A stretch of DNA of 26,441 nucleotides from assembly GCA_005788145.1 (NCBI GenBank), contig SXYY01000010.1:1-26441 (forward strand), given 5' to 3'. The notes under the pieces are model-generated. The model was not told the DNA's origin. It saw only the letters and a list, made by a program, of their open reading frames with translations, and searched no databases. This DNA comes from Bacteroidota bacterium. Lineage in GTDB: Bacteria > Bacteroidota > Bacteroidia > NS11-12g > UBA955. Below, in pieces: positions 24,570 to 26,441 of the stretch. Position numbers and translations under genes: made by a program. Within the stretch, counting starts at the first letter, position 1; each line of letters starts with the position of its first letter.

Positions 24570-26441
24570 CTATTGTTTGCCAGGACCTTTGGGTGCTGGA
24601 GGGGGAGGCATGTTGGGCGCACCTTGACCGGGGCCCTGTCCGGGACCACCATTCATGCCAGGGCCACCTTGACCACCCGGTCCGCCTTGACCGCCGGGAC
24701 CACCCATTCCGGGACCGCCGGGCTGTCCGCCGCCCATTGGCATGCCTTGCATTTCTGGCAATGGTTTGTAGAATTTCTCCAATCCCAGTGTCTTGATGCC
24801 TTGATCAAACACCAAATCAACAGGGATTCCCGCCTTTTCGATGCGCTTCAAATCCATCTGCAAAGAGGCGCCAATCACACCGCGGGTATTCAAGACCGCT
24901 TTTACATCGGCTGAATTTCCATTTCCCTGCAAGCGCAGCAATTCACCGGCTAAATCGGAAATTACTTGACGCATTTTGGCAACGTCTACTTTGTAGGTAC
25001 GCTTTTCGGTGCCGCCATCGGCAGCAGGCTTGCCTTTTTCTTCCAACACAATCGCCCCTTGATTCAACAAGGTATTGAACGTAATCATGTTGGCTTTGCC
25101 GTGGGCGGAAGACGCACCAAATCGCACCGAACGGAACACACTGGCCACAAACGTTACATAATAGTCATCCAAACTCCCTTCCAATTGCTTTTCATCAAAC
25201 AACTGTGTCACCATATACAAGCCCAAAACATCGGCTTTGCATTCTTCGATGGCAGAATAATCCGCACCCAACGCCTCGCGAACAGTGAGTTTGTCGTTGC
25301 CTACCACATTCTTGATACCCAATCCATGTGCCACTTCGTGGAACATCACATTGTTAAAGAACGCATTAAAGGTGATATTTTTTTGTTGGGCAGGACTGAT
25401 CACACGGGCCGAAATTGGTACCACCATGTTTTCAAATTTGGCCTGCATGGTGTTTCTCAATTGTGAGCGACGGGTTCCATAATACTTCTGAATCCGCTCG
25501 TCGTTTGGTAAATTTACCGCAATGGTCTTGCTGCCTGAGTTACAATCGCCTCCATAATAAACGGCATCAAAAACAGCCAACTGACTCAGGGGCTTCGCAC
25601 CTGGCTCCCGGGGAGGGAAACCTGGCTCCATCGACATCTCGAAATGGTCGCTCGTGGCTTCATCCTCTGTTAACGAAGGCTTGTATTGGGGTTCCACGGG
25701 CAATCCCGCCTGCAGCTTGGGCAAATACCCAATAAACTTTTCCAGTTTGGCATCCCATGCTTTGTCACGCACAAGCACATAGGCCTCGTAGGATGTTTTC
25801 TGTCCGTATAACTTGTCTTCGTAATTCTCGATCGGGCCGATGACCAAATCCAAGTGGCTCTTCAACGACAACCATTTGATATCACTCACAGTGTAATCAT
25901 CCATCATGAGTGCACCCATGCGCAACCGCAGATACTCAGAAAATTCAGGATCCTCTTTGCGAATGGCTTCTGCAGCAGCATTGATTTCGTCGCCCATTTT
26001 CATCACCTCCTCGCGGTAGAATTCACCATACTTGATGGATTGATACTGTCTGCCATTGGCACTTTGAAATGGCATACCCATGGGCTCCGGCATGATTGGG
26101 CCATTTTGGCGCTTGTTGGGATCGATGGGTCCGGGTGCTTTGAAATCACGAACAATGGAATATGGCTCTTTTACAAACGACAAGAACATGGTATCGATGC
26201 CCCCAGTGGTAAAATCGCGCGGATAAAAGTTCACACCCACCGGTTTTTGACCATATCCCTTGATGAAGGGTTCATCGTTGTTCAAACGATCCCAAGGTCC
26301 GTAGTTTACCTCAGCAAACTTTCGCTCATTGGGGTCTTTGATTCCTGCCAAGAAATCGCTTTTGTCGCCAATCGTTTGTTTCCAAAAAATGCGGTCGGCA
26401 TATTCGGCAGCTTTGATCAAGTGTGTAATACACTCGCGCTC
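24570..26441 (-). CDS. M49-family (dipeptidyl-peptidase III-like) zinc peptidase, 5'-truncated by the window edge
   Basis: The frame stays open to the right edge, so the N-terminus (and any signal peptide) lies outside; about 623 codons are present. IKAAEYADRIFWKQT near the visible start is typical of the family. The zinc site is HEVAHGLG with the second motif EECKAD about 30 residues later, together supplying two His and a Glu for zinc and the catalytic Glu. Classical DPP III has a hexapeptide HEXXGH; here it is the pentapeptide HEXXH form, known from a few bacterial members. The last 60 residues (24573-24752) are a Gly/Pro/Gln/Met tail built on GGPGGQ-like units ending in PPPPAPKGPGKQ, absent from ordinary DPP III. 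Members cleave dipeptides from peptide N-termini or act as related hydrolases; the substrate is not determinable here. Confidence 0.88.
   Translation of the reverse strand, partial: ERECITHLIKAAEYADRIFWKQTIGDKSDFLAGIKDPNERKFAEVNYGPWDRLNNDEPFIKGYGQKPVGVNFYPRDFTTGGIDTMFLSFVKEPYSIVRDFKAPGPIDPNKRQNGPIMPEPMGMPFQSANGRQYQSIKYGEFYREEVMKMGDEINAAAEAIRKEDPEFSEYLRLRMGALMMDDYTVSDIKWLSLKSHLDLVIGPIENYEDKLYGQKTSYEAYVLVRDKAWDAKLEKFIGYLPKLQAGLPVEPQYKPSLTEDEATSDHFEMSMEPGFPPREPGAKPLSQLAVFDAVYYGGDCNSGSKTIAVNLPNDERIQKYYGTRRSQLRNTMQAKFENMVVPISARVISPAQQKNITFNAFFNNVMFHEVAHGLGIKNVVGNDKLTVREALGADYSAIEECKADVLGLYMVTQLFDEKQLEGSLDDYYVTFVASVFRSVRFGASSAHGKANMITFNTLLNQGAIVLEEKGKPAADGGTEKRTYKVDVAKMRQVISDLAGELLRLQGNGNSADVKAVLNTRGVIGASLQMDLKRIEKAGIPVDLVFDQGIKTLGLEKFYKPLPEMQGMPMGGGQPGGPGMGGPGGQGGPGGQGGPGMNGGPGQGPGQGAPNMPPPPAPKGPGKQ

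Noticed and set aside
24573..24752. Short GC-rich tandem repeats, considered as a CRISPR-like or intergenic repeat
   Set aside because: They are in frame within the peptidase gene, encode Gly/Pro/Gln units, and have irregular length with no spacers.

Overview
The window is a gene-dense stretch of a Bacteroidota (Bacteroidetes) chromosome. Three things point to this phylum: several proteins carry type IX secretion system (T9SS) sorting domains of both the short 'type A' and the gliding-motility-associated 'type B' kinds; there is a PorV/PorQ-family outer-membrane protein; and there is a large TonB-dependent receptor with an N-terminal carboxypeptidase-regulatory-like domain. A TTTG/TAnnTTTG-style promoter candidate and the lack of obvious Shine-Dalgarno sequences also fit. 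I cannot assign genus or species. All genes but one (ccmB) are on the minus strand. No tRNA, rRNA, IS element or CRISPR array was seen, and no intergenic gap exceeds about 150 bases.

Reading the minus strand in transcription order (high to low coordinates): (a) 26441-22418 holds a 5'-truncated M49-type (dipeptidyl-peptidase III-like) metallopeptidase with a Gly/Pro/Gln-rich tail, followed by a Prc/Tsp-type S41 processing protease. (b) The only plus-strand gene, ccmB (cytochrome c maturation), lies between that block and a divergent biotin carboxylase gene. The biotin carboxylase gene overlaps a D-2-hydroxyacid dehydrogenase gene through a TAATG junction. (c) 18999-10190 is a tight three-gene outer-membrane operon: TonB-dependent receptor, a 1296-residue T9SS cargo-like surface protein, and a PorV/PorQ-family barrel. 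It ends in a good rho-independent terminator. (d) 10111-7322 is a housekeeping run: greA, a HIT-family gene, lgt and holB. (e) 7255-59 is a three-gene module: an ECF sigma factor, a predicted membrane anti-sigma protein whose C-terminus is a T9SS type-B sorting-domain-like module, and an 1832-residue PKD-rich secreted protein with its own type-B sorting domain. It closes with a strong terminator at the left edge.

The most interesting part is (e). The sigma stop and anti-sigma start overlap (TGATG), and the giant secreted protein follows after 25 bases. The predicted anti-sigma protein has a short cytoplasmic domain, one transmembrane helix, a linker, a PKD-like domain and a sorting-domain-like end. 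It cannot both stay in the inner membrane and be exported through T9SS, so the module may work as a periplasmic sensor of T9SS status or cargo. That is inference. Block (c) is a second T9SS-linked module, in which a PorV-like protein may serve one dedicated cargo.
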